Origin: Piscinibacter gummiphilus
GTDB lineage: Bacteria; Pseudomonadota; Gammaproteobacteria; Burkholderiales; Burkholderiaceae_C
Assembly (NCBI RefSeq): GCF_032681285.1
Contig: NZ_CP136336.1
Location: 3,025,001 to 3,089,000, forward strand
Direction: 5' to 3'
Length of the DNA: 64,000 nucleotides
The translations under genes and the position numbers were made by a program. The stretch's first letter is position 1. Each line of letters opens with the position of its first letter. The notes beneath the pieces are model-generated. The model was not told where the DNA came from. It searched no databases and saw only the letters and a list, made by a program, of their open reading frames with translations. Shown here one piece after another: positions 1 to 10,700 of the stretch.

Positions 1-935
1 GGGGTGGCGAGCTGCGGGTCGAAGCCGGCGTTCTGGCCGCGGTGCGCAGCGGTGATGAAGGCCCACTTGTTGCCAGCGCCCGCGAACACGATGTCGCGCG
101 GCTCGTCGCCCACCAGCAGCGTGTTGATCACGCGGGCAGGCGTCGTGGAGACATCGACGATGCTCACGCTGTCGGACAGGTGGTTCACCACCCACAGCTG
201 GTTGTCGTTGGCCAGCGCCACCGACACCGGCTCCAGGCCGACCGGGATCGACTCGATCAGCGCCGGGGTGCCCGAGGAGGTGTTGTAGACCTCGACGCGG
301 TTGTCAGGCGTGTTGACGACGAAGAGGCGGCTGCCGGTGCTGTTCAGCGCCATCGGGCGGACGTGGCCGCTCTCGAAGGTCGCGAACTTGCCGATGGGCG
401 GGCGCGTGGCGCCGGTCGGCGGGTTGGTGGTGCCGCTCGTGCCGGCCAGCACGACGTTGTTGACGCGGTAGCTTTCGAGTGCGCTGTTGGCGTTGACGCG
501 GAAACGCACGACCACGCTGGTCTGGTTGGCTGCGTTGGACGGCAACGTGAGGGTCACGCGGCTGGTGGTCGCGGCCTGGGTCGACTCGACCTGGGTGAAC
601 GCGCCGCCGTTGATCGAGACCTCGGCGATGCCGGCCTCGCCGGTGTCGAGGCCGGTGGTGCTGCGGTCGAACGCGAGGGTGATGCCGGTGTAGCCCACCG
701 TGCTGATCGGAGACGAGGTGATGGCGCCGTCGGTGCTCAGCAGCGAGGCGGTCATGGTGGCGCCGAGGCTCGACGTGCTCACCGAGCCGGCCGACGAGAA
801 GCTCCCGAGGCCGCTTCCGAAGGATTGCTGGAAGAGGGTGGTCTGGGCGTGGGCGCCGAAGGCGCACACCGTCAGACACGAGGCGGACATCACACGTCCG
901 AATTGCCGTTTCACGGCCGACCAACTCAATTGCAT
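1..935 (-). CDS. Secreted YncE-like beta-propeller protein, C-terminus beyond window edge
   Basis: Read on the minus strand, an open frame runs from an ATG at 933-935 to the window edge, giving about 311 residues without a stop. An AAAGGAGA ribosome binding site lies just upstream of the ATG. The first 30 or so residues form a signal peptide with a hydrophobic core and an AHA/Q cleavage site. Residues about 32-165 look like a beta-sandwich rich in Ser and Thr. After a TTNPPTG-type linker, short repeats such as RLFVVNTPDNRVEVYNT and LWVVNHLSDSVSIVDVS are typical of YVTN/YncE-type propeller blades. The protein is probably periplasmic or extracellular. The substrate is unknown and the end of the gene is missing. 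Confidence 0.8.
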   Translation of the reverse strand, partial: MQLSWSAVKRQFGRVMSASCLTVCAFGAHAQTTLFQQSFGSGLGSFSSAGSVSTSSLGATMTASLLSTDGAITSSPISTVGYTGITLAFDRSTTGLDTGEAGIAEVSINGGAFTQVESTQAATTSRVTLTLPSNAANQTSVVVRFRVNANSALESYRVNNVVLAGTSGTTNPPTGATRPPIGKFATFESGHVRPMALNSTGSRLFVVNTPDNRVEVYNTSSGTPALIESIPVGLEPVSVALANDNQLWVVNHLSDSVSIVDVSTTPARVINTLLVGDEPRDIVFAGAGNKWAFITAAHRGQNAGFDPQLAT

Positions 936-1420
936 GGCAGTCTCCTTTGTGGTGTTTTGCACGGGAAACGGCGATGCCACGGCGCGTTTCTCCTGCTTGC
1001 CCAATGGTTGCACTGCCGTGCTTTTCTAGCGATTAACGCTTCTCCCTAGACTTTCGTGCGCAAGTTGGCAAGTCAGTACATGCACGATGCGAAATGAGGG
1101 GAACTTGTGGGCCCGCGATATGTCGCGCCGAGCCTCTTGCGGCGGAATTCACGCGTCGGGCATATCAATCGCGCACTCCACGACAAGGGTCATTGGCATG
1201 AAGTCACGGCGAACCCGATCCGCCTCAAACGCCAACTAAGTCACACCTCGTCATGGCGGCGTCGGGGTCCGCGCAACAAGCTCGCCACCGGCGCTCAGGG
1301 TGTACCCGCATCCATGCTCTTAGGGATACGTGCCGCGATTTTTTGAATCAACAATACGCGCTGCAATGCGCCCCGCACGGGCGTGACGACCTCGATTCAT
1401 TCACCTGACAGAGGCACCCG
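936..1420. other. Intergenic region between divergent genes
   Basis: This stretch of 485 bases separates the minus-strand propeller gene from the plus-strand response regulator. It is less GC-rich than the flanking genes and contains no convincing open frame on either strand. It must hold the promoters for both genes, but I could not identify either with confidence. I see no repeat, tRNA or clear terminator here. Confidence 0.5.
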
Positions 1421-2128
1421 ATGAGCCAAGTGTTGTCCGGCATGGCATCTCAACGTGGCGCATCTGCGGTGCCGCAAGACCACGCAAACGTGCTCGCAGC
1501 CGAAGAAGCGGTTCGCCAGATGTCCAAACTCCTGATCGTTGACGACCACGCCCTCGTGCGCGTGGGCATCGTGACCAGCCTCGGCGCGGTCGACAACGCC
1601 AACCTCCAGCTCCTCGAAGCCAGCACGCTGCACGATGCGATGGAGCTCTACCGCAGCGAGCCCGACATTGCCCTCGTGCTGCTCGACCTCAACATGCCCG
1701 ACTGCAAGGGTCTGCAGGGCCTGAAGCAGTTCCTCGAAGCCTTCCCGCAGGCGCGGGTGGCCGTCATCAGCGGCACGCAAGACGAATTCGTGATCGGCCA
1801 GGTGCGAGCGCTCGGCGCGGTGGGCTATGTCACCAAGGGCCAGGCACCGCGCCAGATGTGCGACACGGTGCTGGGCCTGCTGGCCACGGCGCAGGGGGGC
1901 GTCACGGCGCCCTTCCCGCGTTTTCCGAGTTCGTCGCGCTACGACCGCGTGGCCGAGCTGGGCCCGCGCCACCTCGAGATCCTGGAGCTGGTGCTTTCGG
2001 GCTGCTCCAACCAGGAGATCAGCACGGCTACCGGGCTATCGCTGGGCACCATCAAGAACTACGTGTCGACCATCCTGCTGGCGCTCGACGTGAAGTCGCG
2101 CTCCCACCTGATCAGCCTGTTCAGGTAA
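1421..2128 (+). CDS. LuxR/NarL-family response regulator
   Basis: The 235-residue protein has a receiver domain (about 35-155, beginning KLLIVDDHALVRVG) and a C-terminal LuxR-type helix-turn-helix (about 170-235, with NQEISTATGLSLGTIKNYVS). The phosphoacceptor Asp is residue 89 in LVLLDLNMPD. Counted from the internal Met34 it would be residue 56, the usual place, so the first 33 residues may be an extension or a mis-called start. The upstream ATG is kept because an AGAGG motif precedes it, whereas the internal ATG lacks one. Sixteen bases downstream begins a hybrid histidine kinase, so the two probably form a two-component system. Its targets are unknown; the CHAT-TPS operon lies immediately downstream. 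Confidence 0.9.
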   Translation: MSQVLSGMASQRGASAVPQDHANVLAAEEAVRQMSKLLIVDDHALVRVGIVTSLGAVDNANLQLLEASTLHDAMELYRSEPDIALVLLDLNMPDCKGLQGLKQFLEAFPQARVAVISGTQDEFVIGQVRALGAVGYVTKGQAPRQMCDTVLGLLATAQGGVTAPFPRFPSSSRYDRVAELGPRHLEILELVLSGCSNQEISTATGLSLGTIKNYVSTILLALDVKSRSHLISLFR

Positions 2129-2143
2129 GCAGGTACGCGAAGG

Positions 2144-3940
2144 GTGCGCTTCCAGCTCTCGCCATCCGCCAGCACCGGCATCCCGCAAGCATCGAGCGAC
2201 GAAGGGCCTGAGCGCCGCCGCGAGCGCACCCGCGCCTCGCAACTGATGAAGCTGATGCGCCACGGCGACGTGAAAGTCGCGGTGCTCGCCGGCCTGGCCG
2301 TCGCCTGCTGGCTTTCCTTCCTGGTCTGGATGCCCCATGGCACGGGGCTGTGGGTCTGGGCCGGCTTCGTGCATGCAGTGCAGATGGCGCACGCGGCGCT
2401 CTACTGGTCGTTCAAGCAGGCCGGCCGCACCGCCCTCACCCAACCCTCGCGCTGGCTGCACCGTTACCAGGCGGTGGTGTTGCTCTCGGCGGTGAGCTGG
2501 GGCATCGCCCCGGCGCTGCTGATCGATGACTTGCGCTGGGTGCCCACCATGCCGCTCGTGCTGCTGTTGCTGGGCCTGGCCGCGGCCGGCGCGCACCAGG
2601 TGGCGGCGCAGCGCTGGGCCATCTACCTGTGGCTGGTGCCGCTGCTCACGCCGCTGATCGCGTTCATGCTCTACCTCGGCACGCCGATGACGATCACCAT
2701 CGCGCCGCTGGTGGCCGCCTTTCTCTTCGCCTGCATCTACCACGCGAGCGCCCGCCACCGGCTCCTGATGAAGGAGCTGCAGACCAAGCTCGACAACGAC
2801 GCGCTGGTGCGCGCGCTGCGCCAGCAGGTGGTGCTGGTGGAGCAGGCCAACCGCGAGAAGAGCCGCTTCCTCGCCTCGGCCAGCCACGACCTGCGCCAAC
2901 CCATGCACGCGCTCGGCCTCTTCACCGCCACGCTGGAAAAACGCCTGCAAGGCACCGCGCTGCAGCCGCTCGTGAAGAACATGATCCGCTCGATCGACGC
3001 GCTCGAGCAGAGCTTCACCTCCATGCTCGACATCTCCAAGCTCGATGCCGGCGTGATCGAGCCCAACCTGCAGCCCTTCCCCATCCGCGACCTCTTCCGC
3101 GTGCTGCACATGCACTGCGCCGGCCAGGCCGAAGAGCTGGGTCTCGGCCTGCGCTTCAAGGCCGGCGGCAAGATCGTGATGAGCGACGCCCACCTCCTGG
3201 AGCGCGTGCTGTCGAACCTCATCCACAACGCCATCCGCTACACGCAGGAAGGTGGCATCGTGGTGGTGGCGCGCACCCGCGCAGACGCCATCAGCATCGA
3301 GGTGTGGGACACCGGCATCGGCATCCCCGAAGACGAGCTGCCCAAGGTCTTCGACGAGTTCTACCAGGTCGACAACCCCGGCCGCGACCGCTCGCGCGGC
3401 CTGGGCATGGGCCTGGCAATCGTCAAGCGCCTGGTGCTGCTGATGGGGCACCAACTGGAGGTCTCGTCCAAGCCGGGCAAGGGCACGGTGTTTCGCATTC
3501 TCATCAAGGCCACGCCGTTCGACGAGATGGACAACATCGCGGTGGCGGCCGATACCGTGCCTTCGCCGATCGATGAAAGCCGCACGCTGCTGCTCATCGA
3601 CGACGAAGAGAGCATCCGCGTCGGCATGAGCGACCTGCTGCAGACCTGGGGCTACAAGGTGCTGACGGCCGCCACGATCCAGGAGGCCTGCACCGAGGTA
3701 CGGCGCCACGCCGGGGTGATCGACATCGTGATCTCCGACCTGCGCCTGGCCGATGGCGAAGACGGCATCGACGCCATCGAGCGCGTGCGCGGCGTCTACG
3801 GTGCGCCGCTGCCGGCCCTGCTCATCACCGGCGACACCTCGCCCGACGAAGTCAAGCGCGTGCACAGCAGCGGCCACCAGGTGCTCTTCAAGCCGGTTCG
3901 CACCAAAGAGCTGTACGCCGTGCTGCGCAGCGTGCCCTGA
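2144..3940 (+). CDS. Membrane hybrid sensor histidine kinase with C-terminal receiver
   Basis: The 598-residue protein starts with GTG, 15 bases after the regulator stop; an alternative start is Met35. Hydrophobic segments between about residues 45 and 200 suggest five or six transmembrane helices and little periplasmic domain. A HisKA domain follows with phospho-accepting His248 in SASHDLRQPMHAL. Next is a HATPase domain with NAIRYT, DTGIGIP and GLGMGLAIVKRL motifs. The C-terminal receiver (about 480-598, LLLIDDEESIRVG) has its acceptor Asp532 in VISDLRLADG. It probably phosphorylates the LuxR-type regulator encoded just upstream. The absence of an obvious periplasmic sensor domain suggests that it senses a membrane or cytoplasmic signal. 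Confidence 0.92.
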   Translation: MRFQLSPSASTGIPQASSDEGPERRRERTRASQLMKLMRHGDVKVAVLAGLAVACWLSFLVWMPHGTGLWVWAGFVHAVQMAHAALYWSFKQAGRTALTQPSRWLHRYQAVVLLSAVSWGIAPALLIDDLRWVPTMPLVLLLLGLAAAGAHQVAAQRWAIYLWLVPLLTPLIAFMLYLGTPMTITIAPLVAAFLFACIYHASARHRLLMKELQTKLDNDALVRALRQQVVLVEQANREKSRFLASASHDLRQPMHALGLFTATLEKRLQGTALQPLVKNMIRSIDALEQSFTSMLDISKLDAGVIEPNLQPFPIRDLFRVLHMHCAGQAEELGLGLRFKAGGKIVMSDAHLLERVLSNLIHNAIRYTQEGGIVVVARTRADAISIEVWDTGIGIPEDELPKVFDEFYQVDNPGRDRSRGLGMGLAIVKRLVLLMGHQLEVSSKPGKGTVFRILIKATPFDEMDNIAVAADTVPSPIDESRTLLLIDDEESIRVGMSDLLQTWGYKVLTAATIQEACTEVRRHAGVIDIVISDLRLADGEDGIDAIERVRGVYGAPLPALLITGDTSPDEVKRVHSSGHQVLFKPVRTKELYAVLRSVP

Positions 3941-3979
3941 GTTCCCGTAGGCGCCCCCCTAGAACATGGAAGCGGCGCC

Positions 3980-4021
3980 TCACCTTGGTCACTTTGAGGC
4001 GCCGAAGGTGGCTCCTAGCAT
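3980..4021 (+). promoter_or_regulatory. Shared-motif promoter of the CHAT-TPS operon
   Basis: TCAC-CTTG-GTCA (3980-3991) is a near-perfect copy of a TGAC-N4-GTCA dyad found in front of eight other units in this window. The -10-like hexamer TAGCAT starts exactly 36 nt after the first base of the dyad. Transcription would begin near 4028, giving a leader of about 22 nt to the GTG at 4050. An ATG at 3966 would lie upstream of this promoter, which argues against it as the CHAT start. The motif is seen; its function is inferred. Confidence 0.6.
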
Positions 4022-4049
4022 CGGCCGCAACTTCAAGAAGGGGAAGTCC

Positions 4050-6143
4050 GTGAGGGCCTTACATCGCATCCTCCTGCTGGGCGCCGCCACCGTGTGCGCG
4101 TTCGCCGCCCAGGCGCAGGACAACGGCAACAGCATCGCGCGCGACGCCCTGGCGCGCCACCGCGACGCCAACGGCATCCTCGCGCTCAGCGCCGAGGGCC
4201 GTGCGCTGTACGAGCGCGACGTCATCAAGCTCGACGGCTACGGCTACTGCGGCCGCTCGGTCGCGCTGGCCGAGCAAGGCGAGTTCCGCCAGAGCATCCG
4301 CGCCGCCGCGAAGGCCCTGCACCTCGGCAGCAGCACCGACAACGAAGACCTGCGCTCGCTCGCACAACGCGACCTCGCCATCGCCTACAGCTACGCCGGC
4401 CTGCTCGACGAGGCCGAGAAGTTCGCCAACGGTGCGCTGGCGCTCAAGCCCAAGAACCCGCAGCAGGCGCACGCGCCCTCCCACAAGGTGCTGGGCGATG
4501 TGGCCGCGCGCCGAGGCCGCTACGGCGATGCCGCCGATGCCTACACCCGCAGCTACGCGTTGGCGAGCGAGCGGTTCCGCCCGCTGGTGCTGGTGTCGCT
4601 GGCCAACGCCTACACGGCCGCGAGCCGGCCCACCGAGGCGCTTCAGCAGCTCGACAAGCTGCCCAAGGGCGAAGCCGACAAGCTTGGTGCCTTCTACCTG
4701 CGCAGCCGTGCCAACGCCCTGCTCGCTGCCGGCGTGGCCGACCAGGCGCACACACTCTTCCAGCGCATCGCCGCCGACGCCAGCGGGAGCGATGCGCTCT
4801 ACCACCGCCTGTGGGCCACCGAGGGCCTGGGCCGCGTCGAGCTGCAGCGTGGCAACAAGCCCGCCGCCCTCAAGGCCTACCTCGACACCGTCGCCCTCGC
4901 CGAGCAGCTGCGCGGCAAGTTCCAGAGCGACGAGTTCAAGACCGGCCTTTTCGGCGACATCCAGAAGGTCTTCGACACCGCACTCGACCTCGCCATCGCC
5001 CAGCGCGAGTTCGAGACCGCCTGGGTGCTGTCGGAAGCCTCGCGCTCGCGCCAGCTGCTCGACGCCGTGCGCGACCGCGCGTCCGACAGCCTGGCCGATC
5101 ACCGCATCACCCTCGCCGAGCTGCAGAAGAGCCTCGCCCCCGGCGAAGCGGTGCTGCAGTTCCATGTGCTGGACCAGCGCAGCGTCGTCTGGCTCGTCAC
5201 CCGCACGGGCCTCTCGGCGGCCGTCATCGCACAAGGCCAGTCCGGGCTCGCCCCGCTGGTCGAGAACTTCCGCTCCAGCGTGATCGAACGCCGGCGCGAC
5301 ACCTCTACCCTCGCCGCCAACCTCTACAAGCTGCTCCTGGCCGACGTCGACCTCGCCCCCGCGCAGCGCCTCTACGTGGTGCCGCACGGCCCGCTGCACT
5401 ACCTGCCCTTCCAGGCGCTGCACGACGGGCGCAGCTACCTCATCGAGCGCAGCGCCCTCACCGTGTGGCCCTCGGCCGCCATCGGCGCGAAGCTGCTGGC
5501 CCGCGGCAGCGTGCCGGCGCCGCAGTTGCTCGGCTTCGGCAACCCGAGCACCGACAAGAACGTGCCGCTGCCCGGCGCCGAGCGCGAGGTGCAGCAGGTG
5601 GCCAGGCTCTTCAACGGCAGCGAGATCTACCTGAAGGAAGACGCCACGAAAGACCGCTTCAAGGCCAGCGCCGGCCGACACAACATGGTCCACATCGCCG
5701 CGCACGCCGAGCTCGACGACGTGGACCCGCTCTTCTCGCGCATCCTCTTCGCCAGCACCGGCAGCGAGACGGGCCTGCTCGAAGCCCGCGAGATCTACAC
5801 GCTCGACCTGCGCGGCGTGCGCCTCATCACCCTTTCGGCCTGCGAAAGCGGCCTGGGCCGAGTGGCGCGCGGCGACGAGATCATCGGCTTCACCCGCTCG
5901 CTGCTCTCGGCGGGGGCCAACAGCATCGTCGCCTCGCTCTGGCCGGTGGCCGACGACTCCACCGACCTCCTCATGAACCGCCTCTACCGCGAACTCTCGA
6001 CCGGGCGCGACCTCATGGCCGCGATGCAGGCCGCCCAGCTCGAAGTGCAGAAGAACCGACGCTTCGCCCACCCCTTCTTCTGGGCCCCGTTCAACGTGAT
6101 CGGCAACGGGCGCCTGCTGGTCGCCAGCGAGGCCGCACGATGA
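4050..6143 (+). CDS. Secreted TPR-CHAT caspase-like protease
   Basis: The 697-residue protein starts at a GTG preceded by AAGGGGAAG. It opens with a signal peptide (RILLLGAATVCAFAAQAQ), so the mature protein should be periplasmic. Residues about 40-330 form helical TPR-like repeats. The C-terminal 300 residues are a CHAT domain, a caspase-like cysteine peptidase fold. Its His552 lies in VHIAAHAELD and its Cys598 in LSACESGLG, so the catalytic dyad is intact. Further CHAT signatures are GFTRSLLSAGA and FWAPFNVIG. Its stop overlaps the ATG of the TpsB gene (ATGA), so the two are translationally coupled. CHAT proteins are known neighbours of two-partner secretion genes. Cleavage of the TpsA protein is a reasonable but untested inference. 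Confidence 0.9.
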   Translation: MRALHRILLLGAATVCAFAAQAQDNGNSIARDALARHRDANGILALSAEGRALYERDVIKLDGYGYCGRSVALAEQGEFRQSIRAAAKALHLGSSTDNEDLRSLAQRDLAIAYSYAGLLDEAEKFANGALALKPKNPQQAHAPSHKVLGDVAARRGRYGDAADAYTRSYALASERFRPLVLVSLANAYTAASRPTEALQQLDKLPKGEADKLGAFYLRSRANALLAAGVADQAHTLFQRIAADASGSDALYHRLWATEGLGRVELQRGNKPAALKAYLDTVALAEQLRGKFQSDEFKTGLFGDIQKVFDTALDLAIAQREFETAWVLSEASRSRQLLDAVRDRASDSLADHRITLAELQKSLAPGEAVLQFHVLDQRSVVWLVTRTGLSAAVIAQGQSGLAPLVENFRSSVIERRRDTSTLAANLYKLLLADVDLAPAQRLYVVPHGPLHYLPFQALHDGRSYLIERSALTVWPSAAIGAKLLARGSVPAPQLLGFGNPSTDKNVPLPGAEREVQQVARLFNGSEIYLKEDATKDRFKASAGRHNMVHIAAHAELDDVDPLFSRILFASTGSETGLLEAREIYTLDLRGVRLITLSACESGLGRVARGDEIIGFTRSLLSAGANSIVASLWPVADDSTDLLMNRLYRELSTGRDLMAAMQAAQLEVQKNRRFAHPFFWAPFNVIGNGRLLVASEAAR

Positions 6144-7729
6144 AACCGTTCGCCCTTTCGCTGGTCGCGCTGGCCGCCACCTCGGCGGCACATGCACAGC
6201 AGGCCCCGCTGCGCAACGCGCCCACGCCGGCCGCTGCCGCCTCGGCCCCCACGCTCGCCCCCACCACACAAGGCCGCTTCCTGCTGAAGGAAGTGCGCTT
6301 CCGCCAAACACGCGCGGTCAGTGCCGCCGAGTTGCAGGCCGTCGTCAAACCCTTCATCGGCCGCGAGATCGACGCCACCGATCTCAGCGTGATCTCCACC
6401 GCGCTGCGCCGGCTCTACGAGGCCCGTGGCTTCGGCATGGCCGGAGTGGGCTACCCGGCGCAAGACCTCACGGCCGGCGTGCTGCAGGTGAGCATCGTCG
6501 AGCCGCAGGTGTCGCAGCTCACCGTGGAGTCGCCACCCAAGCCGCCCATCTCGCCGGAGCGCACGACCCGCGTGCTCGACGGAGCCGGCGTGCGCAAGGG
6601 CCAGCCGCTCGACCTGCAGGCGCTCGACCGCGCGATGTACACCCTGAACGACTGGCCCGGCGTCTCGGCCCGGGCCACGCTGCTGCCCACCGGCGACGAA
6701 GGTCTCTACAAGGTCAACGTGCAGACCGAAGCCCGCCGCGCGTGGGACGCGAGCATCGACCTCGACAACCACGGCTCCGACGCCAGCGGCCGGTACCGCC
6801 TCGGCACCCTGCTGCGCTGGAACAACCCGGCCGGCATCGGCGACAACCTCGACCTGCGCCTCCTCGCCTCGAGCGGCGCCGGCACCACGGTCGGCCGCCT
6901 GGGCTACGAAGCGCCGATCGGCGCCACGCCCTGGCGCGCGGGCATCGGCTTCTCGCGCGTGGGCTACGAGCTGAGCGAAGAGTTCACCGGCGCCACCGGC
7001 ACGGCCAACGTGTTCGATGCGTCGATGTCCTACCCCGTGCTGCGCGGGCGCGACCGCAACCTCGTGACGCGCGTCGCCCTGCAGCACAAGAAGCTGGAAG
7101 ACGACATCGCCGACGTGATCGCGGTCGACAAATCCATCACCGCGCTCGACACCTCGCTCGCCTTCGAGTCGCGCGACGCCTTCGGCGGCGGCGGCTTCTC
7201 GGGCGGCAGCCTCGGTGTGATGGCGGGCCGGCTCAAGTACGACAGCGCCACGCCCGCGGGGGCGCCGCACGGAAGCTTCGCCAAGCTGAGCCTGCAGGCA
7301 TCTCGCCTGCAAGCGCTCGGCCGAGGCTTCTCGCTGCTCGCCGGCCTGGCCGGCCAGTGGACCGACAAGACGCTCGACAACGCCGAGCGCTTCACCCTCG
7401 GCGGCGACAAGGGCGTGCGCGCCTATCCGGTGGCCGAAGGCTCCAGCGACCTCGGCGCCATCGTCAACCTGGAGCTGCGCCATTGGTTCAACACCACCTG
7501 GAGCGGCTACACCTTCTACGACTGGGGCCACGGGCGCGACAAGTCGCAAGACGCTCTCACCGGCTCCTCGCGTCGCACGCTGCACGGCTATGGCCTCGGC
7601 GTGCAGTTCACCCACCCCGACTTCTTCACCCTGAAGGCGAGCCTCGGCGTGCGCGGCAAGGAGCCGGTGCGCTCCGAGCCCGACAACCCCAAGGCCCGCC
7701 TGCTGGTGCAGGTTCAACGTTCCTTCTGA
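6140..7729 (+). CDS. TpsB-type outer membrane transporter (ShlB/FhaC family)
   Basis: The 529-residue protein begins at an ATG overlapping the CHAT stop codon. A signal peptide (LSLVALAATSAAHAQ) and a Pro/Ala linker precede a POTRA region that begins GRFLLKEVRFRQTRAVSAAEL. A second POTRA-like segment spans about residues 130-210. The rest is a 16-stranded Omp85-type barrel: alternating aromatic strands, the late conserved TLGGDKGVRAYPVAEGSSD segment, and a terminal Phe. TpsB proteins recognise the TPS domain of a TpsA partner in the periplasm and move it across the outer membrane. The partner is the next gene. A long open frame extending upstream of this start is overprinting on the CHAT gene and is not coding. 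Confidence 0.93.
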   Translation: MKPFALSLVALAATSAAHAQQAPLRNAPTPAAAASAPTLAPTTQGRFLLKEVRFRQTRAVSAAELQAVVKPFIGREIDATDLSVISTALRRLYEARGFGMAGVGYPAQDLTAGVLQVSIVEPQVSQLTVESPPKPPISPERTTRVLDGAGVRKGQPLDLQALDRAMYTLNDWPGVSARATLLPTGDEGLYKVNVQTEARRAWDASIDLDNHGSDASGRYRLGTLLRWNNPAGIGDNLDLRLLASSGAGTTVGRLGYEAPIGATPWRAGIGFSRVGYELSEEFTGATGTANVFDASMSYPVLRGRDRNLVTRVALQHKKLEDDIADVIAVDKSITALDTSLAFESRDAFGGGGFSGGSLGVMAGRLKYDSATPAGAPHGSFAKLSLQASRLQALGRGFSLLAGLAGQWTDKTLDNAERFTLGGDKGVRAYPVAEGSSDLGAIVNLELRHWFNTTWSGYTFYDWGHGRDKSQDALTGSSRRTLHGYGLGVQFTHPDFFTLKASLGVRGKEPVRSEPDNPKARLLVQVQRSF

Positions 7730-7752
7730 GCCCGGCTCACATGAGGACTGAC

Positions 7753-10700
7753 ATGCGTACTCCTTCGTTCAAACGCTCCCCCCTCGCGCTGTGCGCGCTC
7801 CTGGCCCTGGGCGCGGTGCCCGCGCAGGCGCAGGTCGCGGCCAACACGCTGCCCGTGCTGCGCCCGGGTGGTGCCGTCGTCAACGCGACGGTCGGCACGC
7901 CGGCCGGCAACACCCTCGCCATTACGCAAACGCAGAGCGCAAGCAACCGCGGGCTGATCGAGTGGTCGAGCTTCTCGATCGGCAGCGCCGCGCGCGTCAC
8001 CATCGCGCAGCCGAATGCGCAGAGCCTGCTGGTCAACCGCGTCACCGGCCCGAGCCCGAGCGCGAGCGAGATCCACGGCGCCCTGAGCGCCAATGGCCGC
8101 GTGATGCTCATCAACCCGGCCGGCGTGATCTTCGGTTCGAGCGCCCAGGTCAGCGCCGGCTCGCTGGTGGCCAGCGCCCTCGACCTCGACTCTTCCATGT
8201 CGGCCAACAACTACGCGAGCCTCGTCGGCGGCGACGACATCGCGCTCTCGGGCGGCGCCGGTGCCATCACGGTGCAGACAGCCAACGACCCGCGCCAGCC
8301 GCAGATCCAGGTCACCGAAGGCGGCTCCATCGTGCTCCTGAGCCAGTCGCAGATCGAGCACCACGGCGTGATCTCGGCGCCGCGCGGCGAGGTCAACATG
8401 AGCAACGGCTCGGCCGCGCTGCTGCGCTCGGTGGGCACGAGCGGCTTCGTGCGGGTGCTGCAGGTCACGCCCTCGGAACCGTCGTCGAGCTCGCTCACCA
8501 CGGGCCTTGGCTCGCAGACGCTCGCCGCAGGCGGGCGCATCGTGATCGGCGGGCAGCCGCGCGAAGAAGGTGATGCGCGTGTCGACAACCTCAACATCGC
8601 CGGCGTCCTGAGCACGGCCTCCGACACCGGCAACGGCGGCAGCATCCACATCGACGCGGGCGGTGGCGGCTCGCTCAACCTCAACGACGCCAGCGTCGAT
8701 GCGTCCAGCAGCAGCGCGAGCGGCGGGCAGGTCACGCTGCTCGGCCGCCAGATCACCCTGCAGCGCGGCGAGCAGCCGACCGGGCCCGAAGTGCTGGCCG
8801 ACGGCGCCACCGGCGGCGGCCGCATCGAGATCGGCGACGCCCGCACGCGCGCCCTGCTGGTGAACGACACCGTGCTGCTCTCGGCCGATGCCACCCGCAA
8901 CGGCAACGGCGGCCAGATCGCCTTGCGCGCGATGTACAACGACGCCTCCGCCACCTCGCCCACGCCGCGCATCCACTTCGGCGTGACCGAGGTCTACGGC
9001 ACGCTGCGCGCCCGCGGCGGCACCGAGGGCGGCAACGGCGGCCAGATCGAGACCTCGGGCATGGCGGTGACCACGGCGCTCGCCAACTCGGGCGGCGTCT
9101 ACAAGCGCGGCACGATCGACGCCCGCGCCCGTGCCGCCGGCGGCACCGCCGGCGCCTGGACGCTCGACCCCTACGACGTCACCATCTCCAACGCGGCACC
9201 GCAAGACGTGGCGGGCAGCTTCGAGCCCATCGGCCCTGGCGCCAACGTGCAGGCGAGCGACATCGTGGCCGCCCTCGACGCCGGCACCAGCGTCGTGATC
9301 TCCACCGACGCAGGCGGCGCCGGCTCGCAGGCCGGCAACATCAGCATCGCCCCAGGCACCAACATCACCCGCACCGCCGGCACCGGCGCCACCACGCTGA
9401 CGCTGCGCGCGAACAACAACGTGAGCATCGACGGCACGATCATCGGCTCGTCGGGCGCCGGCCCCGTCAACCTGAACCTCTTTGCCGACCTCGACGGCAA
9501 CGGCACGGGCGGCGTGTCCATCACCAACTCCAGCCTCTCCACCGGGGGCGGCTCGGTCACCGCCAGCGGCGGCCTCGACCCGGCCACCGGCTATGCGCGG
9601 GGCGATGCGTCGAACGCGGCCATCAACATCGCCACCACCGACATCGACACGAGCAACCTGCAGACCGGCACGGCCGGCGACATCGTGCTGCGCGGCCGGG
9701 CGAGCACCACCCCGGGGGCCCCGGCGGCGGTGCGCCTCGCGGGCAACTTCACCTTCGGCAACCTCACCATCGACGGCCGCGCGAGCCACGGCACCGCCGT
9801 GCTGCTCAACGGCGCCAACCTCAACGCCACGGGTGCCGGCAACATCGACATCCGCGGCATCGCCACCCGCACCGACACGCTCACGGCCAGCCTCGCCGGC
9901 ATCGAAGCCGACGGCACCCGCATCGTCATCCACAACGGCACCGCCACCCTCGCCGGGCGCGGCGACGACGCCGCCTTCGGCCCAGCGGGCGCGGTGGGCC
10001 TGCGCATCGGCGATCTCGAGATCGTCGGCGCCGGTTCGACGCCCGGCACGGTGAAGCTGGTCGGGCAGTCGACGGGCGGCTCCATCGCCCCGGGCATCCA
10101 GATGGTCGGCTCGGCCACCACCGGCCTCGTCGTCGACGACGGCGATGGCGGCGCGGCCAACCTCAACCTCGTGATCGGTGCTCTGTCAGACGTACGCGCC
10201 AGCTCGCTCGAGCTGGGCGTGGCCGGCGTGCCGCCGCAGGTCGACGTGAGCGGCACGGTCAACATCCGCCCGCTGGGCGTGAGCGGCACGACCGGCGACC
10301 TGGTCGAGCAGCCCACGGTGGGCATCACCGTCATTCCGCGTGGCGCCAATGCGGGCGCAGGCACCATGACCGTGCTGTCGGACATGCTGGCCGCGGGCGG
10401 CGGCATCGCGGCCGCTGGCGGCGTGGTGATCGGCTCGCGCAGCCACACCGGCGCGATCGTGCTCGACACCAACGCGTTCGGCGCCGCGGCGCCCGCGGCA
10501 CGGCTGACGCTGCAGAACGAAGGCGCGGGCTCGCTGGGCATCACGGTGCGCGGCGGCAACACCTTCGGAAGCCTCGGCCTGCTGAGCGCCGGCAACATCG
10601 GCCAGGTGGGCAGCTTCACCACCGGCGACCTCGTGATCCGCGGCGGTGCAGCGAGCACGGTCACGCTCGACTCGGCCGCCAACCAGATCAACGGGGTGCT

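Noticed and set aside
2036..3877. Long antisense open frame (613 codons) opposite the histidine kinase
   Set aside because: It is Arg/His/Ala-rich shadow coding in GC-rich DNA. The plus-strand frame has clear kinase and receiver motifs. The same applies to antisense frames at 4059-6311, 7714-9933, 17840-19735, 21255-23885 and 25906-27921.
4094..6139. Long upstream extension of the TpsB frame
   Set aside because: It is overprinting on the CHAT gene, Arg-rich and without domains. The ATG at 6140 begins a proper signal peptide and overlaps the CHAT stop.
6742..7752. Upstream extension of the TpsA frame
   Set aside because: It lies inside the TpsB coding region in another frame. The ATG at 7753 begins a signal peptide and has a ribosome binding site.
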